NCBI RefSeq assembly: GCF_011601275.1
Contig: NZ_JAAOLY010000007.1
Span: 186,001-250,000 of the forward strand
Direction: 5' to 3'
Length of the DNA: 64,000 nt
Source of the DNA: Janthinobacterium lividum
GTDB lineage: Bacteria; Pseudomonadota; Gammaproteobacteria; Burkholderiales; Burkholderiaceae_D
Under the pieces are notes generated by a model, which had not been told where the DNA came from, did not search any database, and saw nothing but the letters and a program-made list of their open reading frames with translations. The position numbers and the translations under genes were made by a program. Below are positions 34,701 through 43,990 of the stretch, piece after piece; the first letter of the stretch is position 1; every line of letters starts with the position of its first letter.

Positions 34701-35489
34701 GTCATCGTCAAGCCCACCGAGACGGAGATCAACAAGGTATGGCTGGCCCAGGTACTCGAACCGTTCCAGAAAACCCTGGCGCCGAAATATCCGTTCGCGC
34801 CCGACTCGCGCATCGAGGCGAGCAATGCGGACATCGGCCAGGTATTCGGCCCGGAAGGCGCCATCGCCAAATTCTTCAACACCACCATCGGCCCGCTGGT
34901 CGTGCGGCGCGGCGACGCCATCAGCGCCAGGACCTGGGCCGCGATGGGCATCACCCTGGCGCCGCCGGTGGTGGCCAGCCTGCCCGGCTGGGTCGCGCCG
35001 CTCAGCGCCAACGGCGTGGCCACGGCGGCCGGCGCCGCCGAAGCGCAGACGCGCTTCGACCTGCAGGCGCTGAGCGCGCCCGGCGCCACCGAATATACGA
35101 TCGAGATCGATGGCCAGGCGCTGCGCTGGCGCGGCCAGCCGCAGCCCTGGGTGCACATGGTCTGGCCCAACCCGCAGGGTGTGCCAGGCTCGCGCATCAG
35201 CGCCATCACGCCGGAAGGGCGCACCGTGGTGCTGCTGAACGAACCGGGGCATTTCGGCCTGAAGAAGATGATCGACTCGGCCAGGCGCACGCGCAAGGAG
35301 GGCGGCGTATTTGAACTGAGCTGGGAAAACAGCGGCGTCACCGTGACGGCCAACCTGAAGATCGTGGCCGCTGCCGCACCGGCGCCCGCCTCCGCCGGCA
35401 ACCAGGGTTTCCGTGGCCTGAAGCTGCCGGAATCGGTCGCCATCGGCGCGCCGGAAACGGCCGCCGCCATCGCCGGAAACACGCCATGA
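31752..35489 (+). CDS. tssM: T6SS membrane complex protein TssM (IcmF)
   Basis: 1245 residues, the usual TssM length. Two N-terminal membrane helices (residues about 12-57), then a cytoplasmic NTPase-like domain with Walker A GNPAAGKST near residue 132, a third helix near 440-460 (FTAIALAGLALGGWSW), and a large periplasmic part ending in the IcmF C-terminal domain (WVHMVWPNPQGVPGSRIS). With TssL it forms the trans-envelope channel. Its end overlaps tagF by 4 bases. The gap before it (31702-31751) contains a TATAAA-like sequence near 31743, without a convincing -35. Confidence 0.96.
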   Translation: MMQRFWHSLTSRTSLLILGIAAAVLLLFACAVIFDWPATRLLPLLAAAALLGAIAWWLRRRRRRREGASFNSMLEQQAAGAAPKAGLVQREETEAIRKRMLEAINTIKTSRLGQLSGDAALYELPWYMIIGNPAAGKSTAIANSGLQFPFVDSKIVQGMGGTRNCDWFFTTDGILLDTAGRYAINDEDRAEWFGFLALLKKHRKRAPINGIIIAVSIAELTGSKPEFAIELAKNLRQRVQELTEKLEVHAPVYVVFTKADLITGFSEFFQDAERSERDKVWGATLPYSVNSSKQDVLEQFDQRFDELYDGLKDLSLANMSLLGRERMPPGVFTFPLEFSSVKGPLRAFIATLFEENPFQFKPVFRGFYFTSALQEGASVSASSERVAQRFDLKPQQREHKTVQVQDQHGYFLLNLFRKVIFADRELVAQYASPRKTRLRYATFFTAIALAGLALGGWSWSYLANRQLAANVQADLEQAIKVQDKRLDLQSRFQALEILQDRIEQLESYRSKRPLALSLGLYQGDLLERKLREEYFSGLKEVMLAPVAQSLESFLAEVNAGADRLQPLTSVPGATAVPASTAPQQFKDAAPTNVEDAYNALKTYLMLGDKSRAEAGHLNDQLTRYWRGWLDANRGNMPREQMIRSAERLISFYLTQIDDPSWPQIENQRALADQSRDSLRRVVRGMPARDRVYADVKARAATRFPSMTVARIVGEQDKELVLGSYAIPGTFTRDAWEKYIQQAFQEAANRELQSADWVLKTASKDDLTLEGSPEQIQKALVELYKTDYAKEWQKFIQGVSIRELNGFDNAAQAMNRLGDPQASPLNKLIETVYQETSWDNPSLLGQGLQRAQRGAMDWFRETVLRQKPAAPAAGQTGGAMPMGPVGREFSGVARLVVAHDKEASPMRGYLAALSKLRVRLNLIKNQGDTGPGAKQLMQQTLDGSGSELADALKYVDEQMLTGMSDPQKQAIRPLLVRPLMQTFAVIVKPTETEINKVWLAQVLEPFQKTLAPKYPFAPDSRIEASNADIGQVFGPEGAIAKFFNTTIGPLVVRRGDAISARTWAAMGITLAPPVVASLPGWVAPLSANGVATAAGAAEAQTRFDLQALSAPGATEYTIEIDGQALRWRGQPQPWVHMVWPNPQGVPGSRISAITPEGRTVVLLNEPGHFGLKKMIDSARRTRKEGGVFELSWENSGVTVTANLKIVAAAAPAPASAGNQGFRGLKLPESVAIGAPETAAAIAGNTP

Positions 35490-36469
35490 GCCGCCCTACC
35501 GCTACCCAGATCGGCTATTTCGGCAAGATTCCCAGCCGCGGCGACTTCATCAAGCACGGCGACAACCCGGCCCTGCTGAAGATGCTCGACGACTGGCTGG
35601 CCAACGCCATGGAGCTGATGACGGCCGATGCGCGCTGGAAGCTCACCTACGATGCGCTGCCGCCGCTGCATTTCGCCTTCATCGGCCCGCGCCGCGGCCG
35701 CGCCATCGCCGGGCATATCGCCGCCAGCAGCGATGCCTCGTCGCGCCGCTTTCCCTTCCTGATGATGGGCGCCATGGAAGTGGCGCAGCCGTCCGGCTTC
35801 GTGCCGACCAGTCCGCTGGTGCTGTCGCGCCTGTGGAACCGCCTCGATGCCATGAGCGCCGAGATGTGCGGCGCGGCGGCCGGCGCCGCGCTGCCGGCGG
35901 CAGCCGCGGGCGCCAGCATCGAACTGGACTTGCGCGGCAGCGCCTACGAGGCCGCCTTCGACGACTTCCTCGGCCTGCAGACGGTGGGCGCGCTCGACGC
36001 CCTGCTGGCGCCCACGGGTTTTGGCGGTTCCGTGCGCCAGGTGCTGCTGGCCCTGGGCATGCTGCTGCAGCCCGTCATGGCCAGCAGCTCCAGCCGGCTG
36101 GAAAAAAGCCTGGAACTGCCGCTGCCGGCCGACCCGCTGTACCGCAACCTGGTGGCGGCCTTCTGGATGCACCTGATTGCCCCGTTCCTGGCGCGCGCCG
36201 ACTTCGAACTGGCGCTGTTCATCACCCGCATCCGCGGCCGCCATGCGCTGGTGCTGGGTTTTTGCGGCGCCTCCGCGCAGACCCTGCACGCCATCATGGA
36301 ACCGCAGGCGGCGCTGGAGCATCATATCGCCTTCGACGATCTGGCCTGGGTCGAGGAACAGGCCGACAGCGACTACGCCATCAAGAAAGCCTCGAGCTAC
36401 CTCGCGCAGGCCAACCTGTCACTCAAATCGGCGCACGACACGTTCCGTGCGGCCTTCATCGGGAGCTGA
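35486..36469 (+). CDS. tagF: T6SS-associated protein TagF
   Basis: 327 residues. It opens with the TagF (DUF2094) signature IGYFGKIPSRGDFIKHG, followed by a predicted mixed domain (FAFIGPRRGRAIAGHIAAS) and a helical C-terminal half. TagF is a post-translational repressor of T6SS assembly in Pseudomonas and Agrobacterium, counteracted by the PpkA pathway. No PpkA/PppA kinase-phosphatase pair is seen in this window. It overlaps tssM by 4 bases and lies 2 bases before the OmpA-like gene. Confidence 0.9.
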   Translation: MSRPTATQIGYFGKIPSRGDFIKHGDNPALLKMLDDWLANAMELMTADARWKLTYDALPPLHFAFIGPRRGRAIAGHIAASSDASSRRFPFLMMGAMEVAQPSGFVPTSPLVLSRLWNRLDAMSAEMCGAAAGAALPAAAAGASIELDLRGSAYEAAFDDFLGLQTVGALDALLAPTGFGGSVRQVLLALGMLLQPVMASSSSRLEKSLELPLPADPLYRNLVAAFWMHLIAPFLARADFELALFITRIRGRHALVLGFCGASAQTLHAIMEPQAALEHHIAFDDLAWVEEQADSDYAIKKASSYLAQANLSLKSAHDTFRAAFIGS

Positions 36470-36471
36470 TC

Positions 36472-37281
36472 ATGCACATCCGCCTTGCCATCCTTCTCGG
36501 CCTCGCATGCGCGCTGGCCGGCGCCAATGCGCAAAACGCCGCCGCGCCGGCAGCCGCTGTCTCGGTACCGGCCGCCGCCACGCCGCAGCCGGGCCAGGTA
36601 CTGGCCAGCGGCACGGTACCGGACGAAGCGGCCAAGGCGGCGGTGCTGGTGCGCCTGCGCGAACTGTATGGCGCCGACAAGGTGGTCGACCAGATCGCCG
36701 TCGGCCAGGTCGCGCAGCCGGCAAACTGGAACGTCTATGTGCAAAAACTGCTGACGGCGGACCTCAAGCAGATCCGCCGCGGCCAGCTGAAGATCGAAGG
36801 CAGCGTGGTCAGCGTGCGCGGCGAAGTGGCCAACGAGGCGCAGCGGCAAAAGATCGCCAGCGACTTCGCCACCAGCCTCAATCCCACGTACACCGTCAAC
36901 AACGGCTTGCGCGTGTCCGCCTCCGAGCAGAACATCCTCGACGGCGCACTGGCCAACCGCACCATCGAATTCGAGAGCGGCAAGACGACGCTGACACCGT
37001 CGGGCCGCGCCATCCTCGACGAAATGAGCGCGGCGCTGCACAAGCTGGCGGGCCGCAAGGTGGACATCATCGGCCACACCGACAACCTGGGACTGCGCGC
37101 CAGCAACCAGAACCTGAGCCAGGCGCGCGCCGAGGCGGTCAAGCTCTACCTGGCCGGCAAGGGCATCGACGGCGACCTGCTCAGCGCTTCCGGGCAGGGC
37201 CCGGACCGTCCCATCGCCAGCAATGACAGCGCCGACGGCCGCGCGCGCAACCGCCGCATCGAATTTCGCATGGTCCAGTAA
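36472..37281 (+). CDS. OmpA-family peptidoglycan-binding protein of the T6SS
   Basis: 269 residues with a Sec signal (LAILLGLACALAGANAQ). A middle region (residues about 95-155, GQLKIEGSVVSVRGEVANEAQRQKIA) resembles a BON-like fold. The end is a classical OmpA C domain: TIEFESGKTTLTPSGRAIL, VDIIGHTDNLGLRASNQNLS and ARNRRIEFRM, which binds peptidoglycan. Unlike TagL it is soluble in the periplasm, without a membrane anchor. It probably ties the membrane complex to the wall. GGGAG precedes the ATG; it sits between tagF and tssA. Confidence 0.87.
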   Translation: MHIRLAILLGLACALAGANAQNAAAPAAAVSVPAAATPQPGQVLASGTVPDEAAKAAVLVRLRELYGADKVVDQIAVGQVAQPANWNVYVQKLLTADLKQIRRGQLKIEGSVVSVRGEVANEAQRQKIASDFATSLNPTYTVNNGLRVSASEQNILDGALANRTIEFESGKTTLTPSGRAILDEMSAALHKLAGRKVDIIGHTDNLGLRASNQNLSQARAEAVKLYLAGKGIDGDLLSASGQGPDRPIASNDSADGRARNRRIEFRMVQ

Positions 37282-37329
37282 GACCGCACCGTACCAAGCA
37301 AACCATCCGTCCCACTGCCGAGAACACAC

Positions 37330-38367
37330 ATGATTTCAGCCGACCAGCTCCTGCTTCCCATCAGCGCCGAACAGCCATGCGGCGTCGACCTGTCCTTCTC
37401 CACCGACTTCGACGCCATCGGCCAGGCGCGCAAGTTCGACGACCCCACGCTCGACCAGGGCGAGTGGGTCACCGACCTGAAGGAAGCCGACTGGGCCTTC
37501 GTGCTGCAGCGCTGCGCCGCCCTGCTGGGGGAAAAGAGCAAGGACTTGCGGCTCGCCGCCTGGCTGGCCGAAGCCAGCGCCAGGCAAGACCATTTGCGCG
37601 GACTGGGCGAAGGCTATCGGCTGCTGGCCGGCCTGTGCCGCCAGTACTGGGACCTGGGCCTGTACCCGCAGCCCGATGGCGGCGACCATGAACAGCGCAT
37701 CGGCAACCTGAGCTGGATCCTGGCGCGCACGCCATCGCTCGTGCGCGCCATGGCGCTGACGGACAAGCAGTCAGGCGGCTGGTCGACGATCGACTTCGAG
37801 ACGGCGCGCAAGCGGGCCGCCAGCAACCAGGACGGCGTCAACGGCACCAGGCTGGTGGACATGGAGGCGGCGCGGCGCGGTACGTCGGCGCAGTTCCGCG
37901 CCGCTTTTGCGGCCGACGCCCAGTTCTGCCTGGACGCGCTGGCCGAGCTGGAACAGGCCGCCGAGACCCGCCTGGGCAAGGACAGCCCGGGCTTTTCCAT
38001 GGCGCGCGAAGCGCTGCAAACGATGCAGCTGGCCTTGCCGGCCGCAGCCGCGGCCAGCCCTGCCGCCAGCGTCGCGGCCGCGCCGCTGGCGGCAGGCAGC
38101 CAGGCGGCGGGGACCGCCGCACCGGCGCTGCCGCCGGCGGCGCCAGGCGAGCTGCACAGCCGCGCCCAGGCGCTGGCGCAGCTGCGCCAGGTGGCACAGT
38201 ACTTCCGCCAGACGGAGCCGCACAGCCCTGTCTCGTATTTCGCCGACAAGGCCGCCAACGCGGGCGAGCAGAACCTGCACGAATGGCTGCGCGGCGTGGT
38301 CAAGGATGGCGCCTCGCTGGCCCACATCGAGGAGCTGCTGGGCATCGCGCCCGGCAGCGGCCACTGA
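37330..38367 (+). CDS. tssA: T6SS baseplate/sheath-cap protein TssA
   Basis: 345 residues. The ImpA N-terminal domain is clear: LLLPISAEQPCGVDLSF, DFDAIGQARKFDDPTLDQG and WILARTPSLVRAMALTD. An Ala-rich linker (residues 225-270) is followed by a short helical C-terminal end (LAQLRQVAQYFRQTEPHSPVSYFADKAA) of the kind that closes short TssA proteins. It helps prime sheath and tube assembly. It is the last gene of the plus-strand unit and converges with clpV, 13 bases apart, with no terminator hairpin visible. Confidence 0.93.
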   Translation: MISADQLLLPISAEQPCGVDLSFSTDFDAIGQARKFDDPTLDQGEWVTDLKEADWAFVLQRCAALLGEKSKDLRLAAWLAEASARQDHLRGLGEGYRLLAGLCRQYWDLGLYPQPDGGDHEQRIGNLSWILARTPSLVRAMALTDKQSGGWSTIDFETARKRAASNQDGVNGTRLVDMEAARRGTSAQFRAAFAADAQFCLDALAELEQAAETRLGKDSPGFSMAREALQTMQLALPAAAAASPAASVAAAPLAAGSQAAGTAAPALPPAAPGELHSRAQALAQLRQVAQYFRQTEPHSPVSYFADKAANAGEQNLHEWLRGVVKDGASLAHIEELLGIAPGSGH

Positions 38368-38380
38368 GCCGGTTTGGCGC

Positions 38381-41041
38381 CTATTTGATCGTATACCGGA
38401 ACTGCCCCTGCTTGCCGGCGCTGGCCTTGATACGGCTGATGCCCTGCCCTTCCGCCATGCGCGCCAGCACGGCTTCGGCGATTTCCGGCAGCAGGCTGCC
38501 ATTGAGGATATTGTCGACATTGCGCGCGCCCGAATCGACTTCGGTGCAGCGCGCCAGCACCGCCTCGACCAGCGCCTCGTCGTAGATAAACTCGGCCTGG
38601 TGATTGGCGGCGATGCGGGCGGCGATGCGGCCCAGCTTCAGGCCGATGATACGGGCCAGCACGTCGTCGCCGATCGGATAATAGGGAATCACCTTCAGGC
38701 GCCCCAGGAAAGCGGGCTTGAAGACCTTCAGCAGCTGCGGGCGGATGGCCAGCTCGAGCTGCTCCGGCGTCGGCAGCTGCTCCGGCGGCATATTCAGGCA
38801 TGCCTGCATCATGGTTGCCGACGCCACGTTCGAGGTCAGGATGATGATGGTATTTTTAAAATCGATCTCGCGTCCCTCGGCATCGTCCATCACGCCCTTG
38901 TCGAAGACCTGGAAGAACAGCTCCATGACATCGGGATGCGCCTTTTCCACCTCGTCGAGCAGCAGCACGCTGTACGGATTGCGGCGCACCGCCTCGGTCA
39001 GCACGCCGCCTTCGCCATAGCCGACATAACCGGGCGGCGAACCCTTCAGCCCCGACACGCTGTGGGCTTCCTGGTATTCGCTCATGTTGATGGAAATGAG
39101 CTTGCGTTCACCGCCGTACAGGACGTCGGCCAGCGCCAGCGCCGTTTCCGTCTTGCCGATGCCGGACGGGCCAACGAACAGGAACACGCCTTTCGGCTTG
39201 TCGGGGTCGTCCAGGTTGGCGCGCGCCGTGCGCACGCGCTGCGCCACCGCCTCGATCGCGTGGGGCTGGCCCAGCACGCGCTCCTGCAGCAAATCCTTCA
39301 GCCGCAGCACGGTCTTGAGTTCATCCTTGACCATCTTGCCCAGCGGGATGCCGGTCCAGCCGGCGACGATTTCCGCCACCACGTGGCCGTCAACCTGCAC
39401 CGGCACCAGCGGCGTCTCGCCCTGCAGCGACGCCAATTCGGCCTGCAGCGCCAGCAGCTCGCGCCCCTGGCCCGCGTCGGCCGGCGTGCCATCCTCGAGC
39501 TGGCGGCGGATCGCCTGGATCTGTTCCGACAACGCCTTTTCGCTGTCCCAGCGCGCGGCCAGCTGAGCGTGTTCCTGCGTGGCGGCGCCGCGTTCGGCAT
39601 CGAGCCGCTGCAGCCGCGCGCCATGGCGCGCGCCACCGCTCTCCTCGCGCGCCAGGGCCGATGCTTCCGCATCGATGCGCTCGCGCCGGCGCGCCACGCT
39701 GTCGAGCAGGGCCGGCGTGGCGCTCTGCCCCAGCGCCACCCTGGCGCAGGCCGTATCGAGCACGCTGATGGCCTTGTCCGGCAGCTGCCGGCCTGCGATG
39801 TAGCGGTGCGACAGGCGCACGGCCTCGGTGATGGCCTCGTCGAAGATGCGCACCTTGAAATGCTGCTCCATCAGCGGCGCCATGCCGCGCAACATGGCGC
39901 ACGCCAGCTCTTCGCTCGGTTCCTCGATCTTGACGACCTGGAAGCGGCGCGCCAGCGCGGCATCCTTTTCAAAATATTTTTTGTATTCGCCCCAGGTGGT
40001 GGCGGCGATGGTGCGCAGCTCGCCGCGCGCCAGCGCCGGTTTCAGCAGGTTGGCCGCATCGTTCTGGCCGGCGCTGCCGCCGGCGCCTATCATCGTGTGC
40101 GCCTCGTCGATGAAGAGGATGATGGCGTGCGCGCTCCTGCCCACTTCAGCGATGACGTTTTTCAGGCGGTTCTCGAACTCGCCCTTGACGCTGGCGCCGG
40201 CTTGCAGCAGCCCCATGTCCAAGGTGTGGATCTCCACGCCCTGCAGGATGTCGGGCACGTCGCCCTGCACGATGCGCAGCGCCAGGCCCTCGACCACGGC
40301 CGTCTTGCCGACGCCGGCCTCGCCCGTCAGGATGGGATTGTTCTGGCGCCGCCGCATCAGGATGTCGATCGCCTGGCGGATTTCCATGTCGCGCCCGATC
40401 ACGGGATCGACCTTGCCGGCGCGCGCTCGCGCCGTCAGGTTGACGGTGAACTGGTCCAGTGCCGGCGTTTTCGACGCTGCCGCCGCGCCGGCCAATTCCC
40501 CCACGGGATCGCCGCCGGCATCGCTCGCTTTCTCCTGCCCTGTAGCCGCCACGCCGGCTTCCTGCGAGCCCTCGGTCAGCTTGTCGAGCCCGTGCTTGAT
40601 CTCGTCGAGCTTGAATTCGTGGAACAGCGCCGAGCCCCGGTAGGCCAGCTGCGCCAGTTCCGGCTCGGTCAGCAGCGCCTGCAGCAGGTGACCGCTGCGG
40701 ATGCTCACCTGCCGCCCGGCCCGCAAATCGAGCGAAGCGATCAGCCAGGCATGCTCGAACAGCTTCGGCAGGCGCACGGAAAACACGGGCGTGCGCGTGT
40801 TGCCCGTCTGCAGGCGCGCCACTTCGGCGCGCAAATCCGCTTCCAGCATGCTCACGCTGACGCCGCTCCTGCGGGCAATCAGCACGAAATCGCTGCGCGG
40901 CTGCTCCAGCAACGCGAGGAAGACGTGCTCCAGGTCGACTTCATACTGCCCCAGGCCGACACAAAGGCTGGCCGCGCGCGTGGCGGCCGTGCGGCAGGTG
41001 TCGTTCAACTTGCTGATCAATGTTTTCAGGTTGATGCTCAT
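38381..41041 (-). CDS. tssH: T6SS sheath-recycling AAA+ ATPase TssH (ClpV)
   Basis: 886 residues. Clp N domain (residues 1-150), first AAA+ module with Walker A GEAGVGKT and Walker B ILFIDEAH, a coiled middle domain, and a second module with GPSGIGKTE and VLLLDEVEK. The start ISKLNDTCRTAATRAASLC is the ClpV-type N-terminal helix that binds TssC. It pulls contracted TssBC sheaths apart. The ATG at 41041 with AAGGA upstream was chosen over a longer frame. It is the last gene of the minus-strand tss operon. Confidence 0.96.
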   Translation of the reverse strand: MSINLKTLISKLNDTCRTAATRAASLCVGLGQYEVDLEHVFLALLEQPRSDFVLIARRSGVSVSMLEADLRAEVARLQTGNTRTPVFSVRLPKLFEHAWLIASLDLRAGRQVSIRSGHLLQALLTEPELAQLAYRGSALFHEFKLDEIKHGLDKLTEGSQEAGVAATGQEKASDAGGDPVGELAGAAAASKTPALDQFTVNLTARARAGKVDPVIGRDMEIRQAIDILMRRRQNNPILTGEAGVGKTAVVEGLALRIVQGDVPDILQGVEIHTLDMGLLQAGASVKGEFENRLKNVIAEVGRSAHAIILFIDEAHTMIGAGGSAGQNDAANLLKPALARGELRTIAATTWGEYKKYFEKDAALARRFQVVKIEEPSEELACAMLRGMAPLMEQHFKVRIFDEAITEAVRLSHRYIAGRQLPDKAISVLDTACARVALGQSATPALLDSVARRRERIDAEASALAREESGGARHGARLQRLDAERGAATQEHAQLAARWDSEKALSEQIQAIRRQLEDGTPADAGQGRELLALQAELASLQGETPLVPVQVDGHVVAEIVAGWTGIPLGKMVKDELKTVLRLKDLLQERVLGQPHAIEAVAQRVRTARANLDDPDKPKGVFLFVGPSGIGKTETALALADVLYGGERKLISINMSEYQEAHSVSGLKGSPPGYVGYGEGGVLTEAVRRNPYSVLLLDEVEKAHPDVMELFFQVFDKGVMDDAEGREIDFKNTIIILTSNVASATMMQACLNMPPEQLPTPEQLELAIRPQLLKVFKPAFLGRLKVIPYYPIGDDVLARIIGLKLGRIAARIAANHQAEFIYDEALVEAVLARCTEVDSGARNVDNILNGSLLPEIAEAVLARMAEGQGISRIKASAGKQGQFRYTIK

Positions 41042-41094
41042 GGGGCGGCGGTCCTTGTCGGGTGATGGTTGGCGAAATCGGTGAAGTGGCGCGC

Positions 41095-42180
41095 TCAAGC
41101 CAGCGCATGCAGTTCATAGCGGACATCGGCGCGGTCGCGCGCCTCGCCGCCGGTGATCAGAAAACTGTCCCAGCCCAGCCGCCCGCCGCTGCGCGGCACC
41201 GCCAGCGCAATGCCCTGCACGTCGGCGGCGCGCAGCACCAGCTGCACTTCGTATTCCAGGGTCAAGCCGGTGAACATGGCGAGCATCCTCTCGAGCGCGA
41301 GGGCGGCCGTGCCGCCCGGCAGGAACGCGTCGAAGTGGCAGCGGGCCAGCGGACCGATGGTCAGCCGCAGGCGCAGGTCGCGCTGCCAGACGCGCGCGCC
41401 GACCATGGCGGTGGCGCCCAGCAAGGCGTTGCTGCCGCCCAGCGTGCTTTGCTGCTCGCGCGGCACGTCGTACCAGCAGCCGACAAACTGGCTGACGGCG
41501 ATGCGCTGCCCGAAATACTCGGACAGCACCTGGCCGATCAGCACGGCAGACGGCGGCCGGTGGCGCATGGCGGCGGCGAAAAAACCCACGGATTCGTCGA
41601 GCACGCCGGCGCCGTCCCCGGCCAGGCGCTGGCGCAGCGAGGCATTGCCCAGCCCCGCCAGCGACAGCAGCAGCGGAAGGAACTGGTCCTTGCCGTCGAG
41701 CTGGTATTTGAGCTCGAGCCGGTACTTGCGCCACGCTTCATAGAACAGGGCCAGCGCACGATTCGAAAACGTGTCGAGGAAGGCGCGCGGCCCCTCTTCC
41801 TTTTCATACAGCTGGTGCGTGGCGATGCGTTCCGTATAGTGCAGCGGCAGCGCGCCGGCGACGCCGAGAAAACCCATGAAGGCCGGCGTGACGCGCACGT
41901 ATTTCAGCTGCCCGCCGCGCAGCGCCGCGCCCAGGGCGCTGGCGTCTGTCGCCAGTTCGCGCGGTTCGGGCGCCAGCGCTTCAAGCTGGCTGGGGGCGAA
42001 GTCGAGCGAGATGGAATTCTGGAAGCGCAGGAAACTGGCCACCGCATCGTCGTGCGGCAAGCCATTGCGCCTGAGCCACAGCTCCAGCATGCGCACCGCC
42101 TGGAAGTACTGGAAGCGGCAGGGCTGGGCAAACAGGCGCTCGATTACACTAGGCTCGAATCGCCGCTGCGTGGTTTGCAT
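41095..42180 (-). CDS. tssG: T6SS baseplate protein TssG
   Basis: 361 residues. TssG (ImpH/VasB) traits: a start with RFQYFQAVRMLELWL, RFQNSISLDFAPSQLEAL, AFMGFLGVAGALPLHYTERI, and the later GCWYDVP and NALLGATAMVGARVWQRD. The start was set at MQTTQRRFEP because the long upstream open frame runs through tssF. It overlaps the tssF 3' end by 37 bases, which is common for this pair. It forms the TssEFGK wedge. Confidence 0.93.
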   Translation of the reverse strand: MQTTQRRFEPSVIERLFAQPCRFQYFQAVRMLELWLRRNGLPHDDAVASFLRFQNSISLDFAPSQLEALAPEPRELATDASALGAALRGGQLKYVRVTPAFMGFLGVAGALPLHYTERIATHQLYEKEEGPRAFLDTFSNRALALFYEAWRKYRLELKYQLDGKDQFLPLLLSLAGLGNASLRQRLAGDGAGVLDESVGFFAAAMRHRPPSAVLIGQVLSEYFGQRIAVSQFVGCWYDVPREQQSTLGGSNALLGATAMVGARVWQRDLRLRLTIGPLARCHFDAFLPGGTAALALERMLAMFTGLTLEYEVQLVLRAADVQGIALAVPRSGGRLGWDSFLITGGEARDRADVRYELHALA

Positions 42181-43988
42181 CGCCACAGCTCCTCTCCTGA
42201 TTTTTTTGCCTGCACCACCAGCTGCGTGAAGCTGTTCGCATGCACATACAAGCCCAGGAAGCACTCGATCACGTGCGCAAAGGCGTGGATGCCGCTGCCG
42301 ACGAAGGCCTCTTCGTCTATCGTCAGCCGCACTTCGACGCCGCGCACCAGGCAGGCAAAGGGATTGCCCGGCAGCCAGGCGTTGACGGCCTGGTGGGCGA
42401 TGGCGGTGATGCCGCGGATTTGCCGCTGCGACGTGGCCGAACGCGGCAAGTCGTACAGGGTCAGCATCTCCTGGAACGCTTCCAGGCCGCTGCCGGCCAG
42501 CGACAGGTGATTCAGCGACAAATGCGAAATCAAACGCCAGTGGGCGCCACGCCCCCGTTCGAAATGGTGCGACTCGCTGGGTTTGCGCAGCAGGCTGATG
42601 CTGCGCACGCTGGAACCGCCTTCGAGGAACAGGTCGCCGCCGTGCAAGCCGTAGGTCAGCTGCGCTGGCAAGTCGCGGTTGGTGCAGCTCAGCTCCAGGC
42701 TGAGCGTGTCCGTTTCCACGGCTGCCGGGTCGAAATCGATGTCGACGATCGAGATCTGCGTTTCGTAGCCGGGGCTCTTGCCGGCGATGATCTCGTCGCG
42801 CCGCATGACCCAGTAGTGGCCATCCCTGGCCGGCGACTCGCCATGGCGCAGTGAATAAAACGGACGGAATTCCACCACGGATTCGCCCTGCGGCGTCTGC
42901 CGCACCAGTTTGACCGAATCGATGGACTGCACCTCGAATGCATAGGCGCGGCGCGCATCGGCCAGCACGGGATAGCTGGCGGCCGTGTGCGTAAGGCGGA
43001 TAGGCTCGCCGCGCTGGCGGAACAGGTTGACCACCGGCGTGCAGCCCAGCAGCAGGTTGTGCGTGTTCATCGTCCCCAGCAGGCGCGCCGTGTTCGAATC
43101 GGTGCGCAGGCCGCTCAGCGCCAGGTGCAGGGTGATGCGGCGGCAGCCGGCCGGCAGCGCGGCGCACAGCGCGCCGAGGTCGATGTCGAAAAAATTGAAT
43201 TTCTCGGGAAAGCAGAAATACTCGGTCAGCAGCCGGTAGGCCGGATGCGAGCGGGCGGAAAACGGGATCAGCGCATCGTCCTCGGCAAAGCCTGCGCTGC
43301 GCACGGGAATGCCGTCGAGCGGGACCCAGCTGCCGCTGCCGTCCGCCTCCGCGTAGGCCTTCACGGTGCGCATGAACAGGGCGTCGCGCAGCGCCGCGCA
43401 AAACGAGGGCTGGCCATCGATGAACACGCGCAGCGAGGCCAGTCCCAGCTGGCCCAGCGCCAGCTGCGCGGCGCTCGACTCGATGGTGATGCGCACGCCC
43501 GAGGTGGCATTCGCCGGCAGCAGCACCTGCTCCGGCGCCTCGATGATGGCGCAAAACGCCGCATGCGTGAGCGCCAGCGGCGCCACCGTCACGGGGTAGG
43601 CCGTGCGGAAGGTGCAGGCCACGCCTTTCACGGGACGCGTCGTCAGCTCGGTGCCGCGGGCGATTTCGGCAGGCGCCGTCAGCTGCGCCGCCGCGGCGCC
43701 GCTATCCATGCGCGCGATCGAGCACGAGGGAAACGGCCGCAGGTAATGCGGGTACAGCACTTCGAACAGCGCTTCGGTAAACTCGGGATAATCGTCGTCG
43801 ATGCGCTTCGAGATGCGCGAATTGAGCAGTGCGAACGACTGGATCATGCGCTCGATGTGCGGGTCCTCGCACACCTCGCCGCCCATCAGCAGGCGGCCGG
43901 CGATCTTCGGGTAGCGCTCGGAAAACTCGCGCGAATAGCGGCGCAGGAAACCCAGTTCGCGCTCATAGTAGGGCAGCAAGTCTTCCAA
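42144..43988 (-). CDS. tssF: T6SS baseplate protein TssF
   Basis: 614 residues, ImpG/VasA family: EDLLPYYERELGFLRRYSRE at the start, AGRL followed by EDPHIERMIQSFALLNSRI, and the repeated beta-rich wings with LTHTAASYPVLADAR and YSLRHGESPARDGHYWVMRR. The start is a TTG with GGGAG seven bases upstream; no ATG fits the family's N-terminus, and the frame extends further only through tssE. It lies 2 bases after tssE. A baseplate wedge subunit with TssG. Confidence 0.93.
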   Translation of the reverse strand: MEDLLPYYERELGFLRRYSREFSERYPKIAGRLLMGGEVCEDPHIERMIQSFALLNSRISKRIDDDYPEFTEALFEVLYPHYLRPFPSCSIARMDSGAAAAQLTAPAEIARGTELTTRPVKGVACTFRTAYPVTVAPLALTHAAFCAIIEAPEQVLLPANATSGVRITIESSAAQLALGQLGLASLRVFIDGQPSFCAALRDALFMRTVKAYAEADGSGSWVPLDGIPVRSAGFAEDDALIPFSARSHPAYRLLTEYFCFPEKFNFFDIDLGALCAALPAGCRRITLHLALSGLRTDSNTARLLGTMNTHNLLLGCTPVVNLFRQRGEPIRLTHTAASYPVLADARRAYAFEVQSIDSVKLVRQTPQGESVVEFRPFYSLRHGESPARDGHYWVMRRDEIIAGKSPGYETQISIVDIDFDPAAVETDTLSLELSCTNRDLPAQLTYGLHGGDLFLEGGSSVRSISLLRKPSESHHFERGRGAHWRLISHLSLNHLSLAGSGLEAFQEMLTLYDLPRSATSQRQIRGITAIAHQAVNAWLPGNPFACLVRGVEVRLTIDEEAFVGSGIHAFAHVIECFLGLYVHANSFTQLVVQAKKSGEELWRCKPRSGDSSLV

Positions 43989-43990
43989 GG

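Noticed and set aside
37282..37329. A terminator between the OmpA-like gene and tssA
   Set aside because: No stem-loop with a T run is present; the genes are best seen as one unit.
37907..41065. A 1052-residue open frame on the plus strand opposite tssH, plus similar long frames at 25330-27762, 31782-34211 (minus) and 56789-59644
   Set aside because: High-GC coding DNA often leaves the antisense frames open. These lie exactly over strong known genes and their translations are His/Arg/Gln-rich without any recognisable domain.
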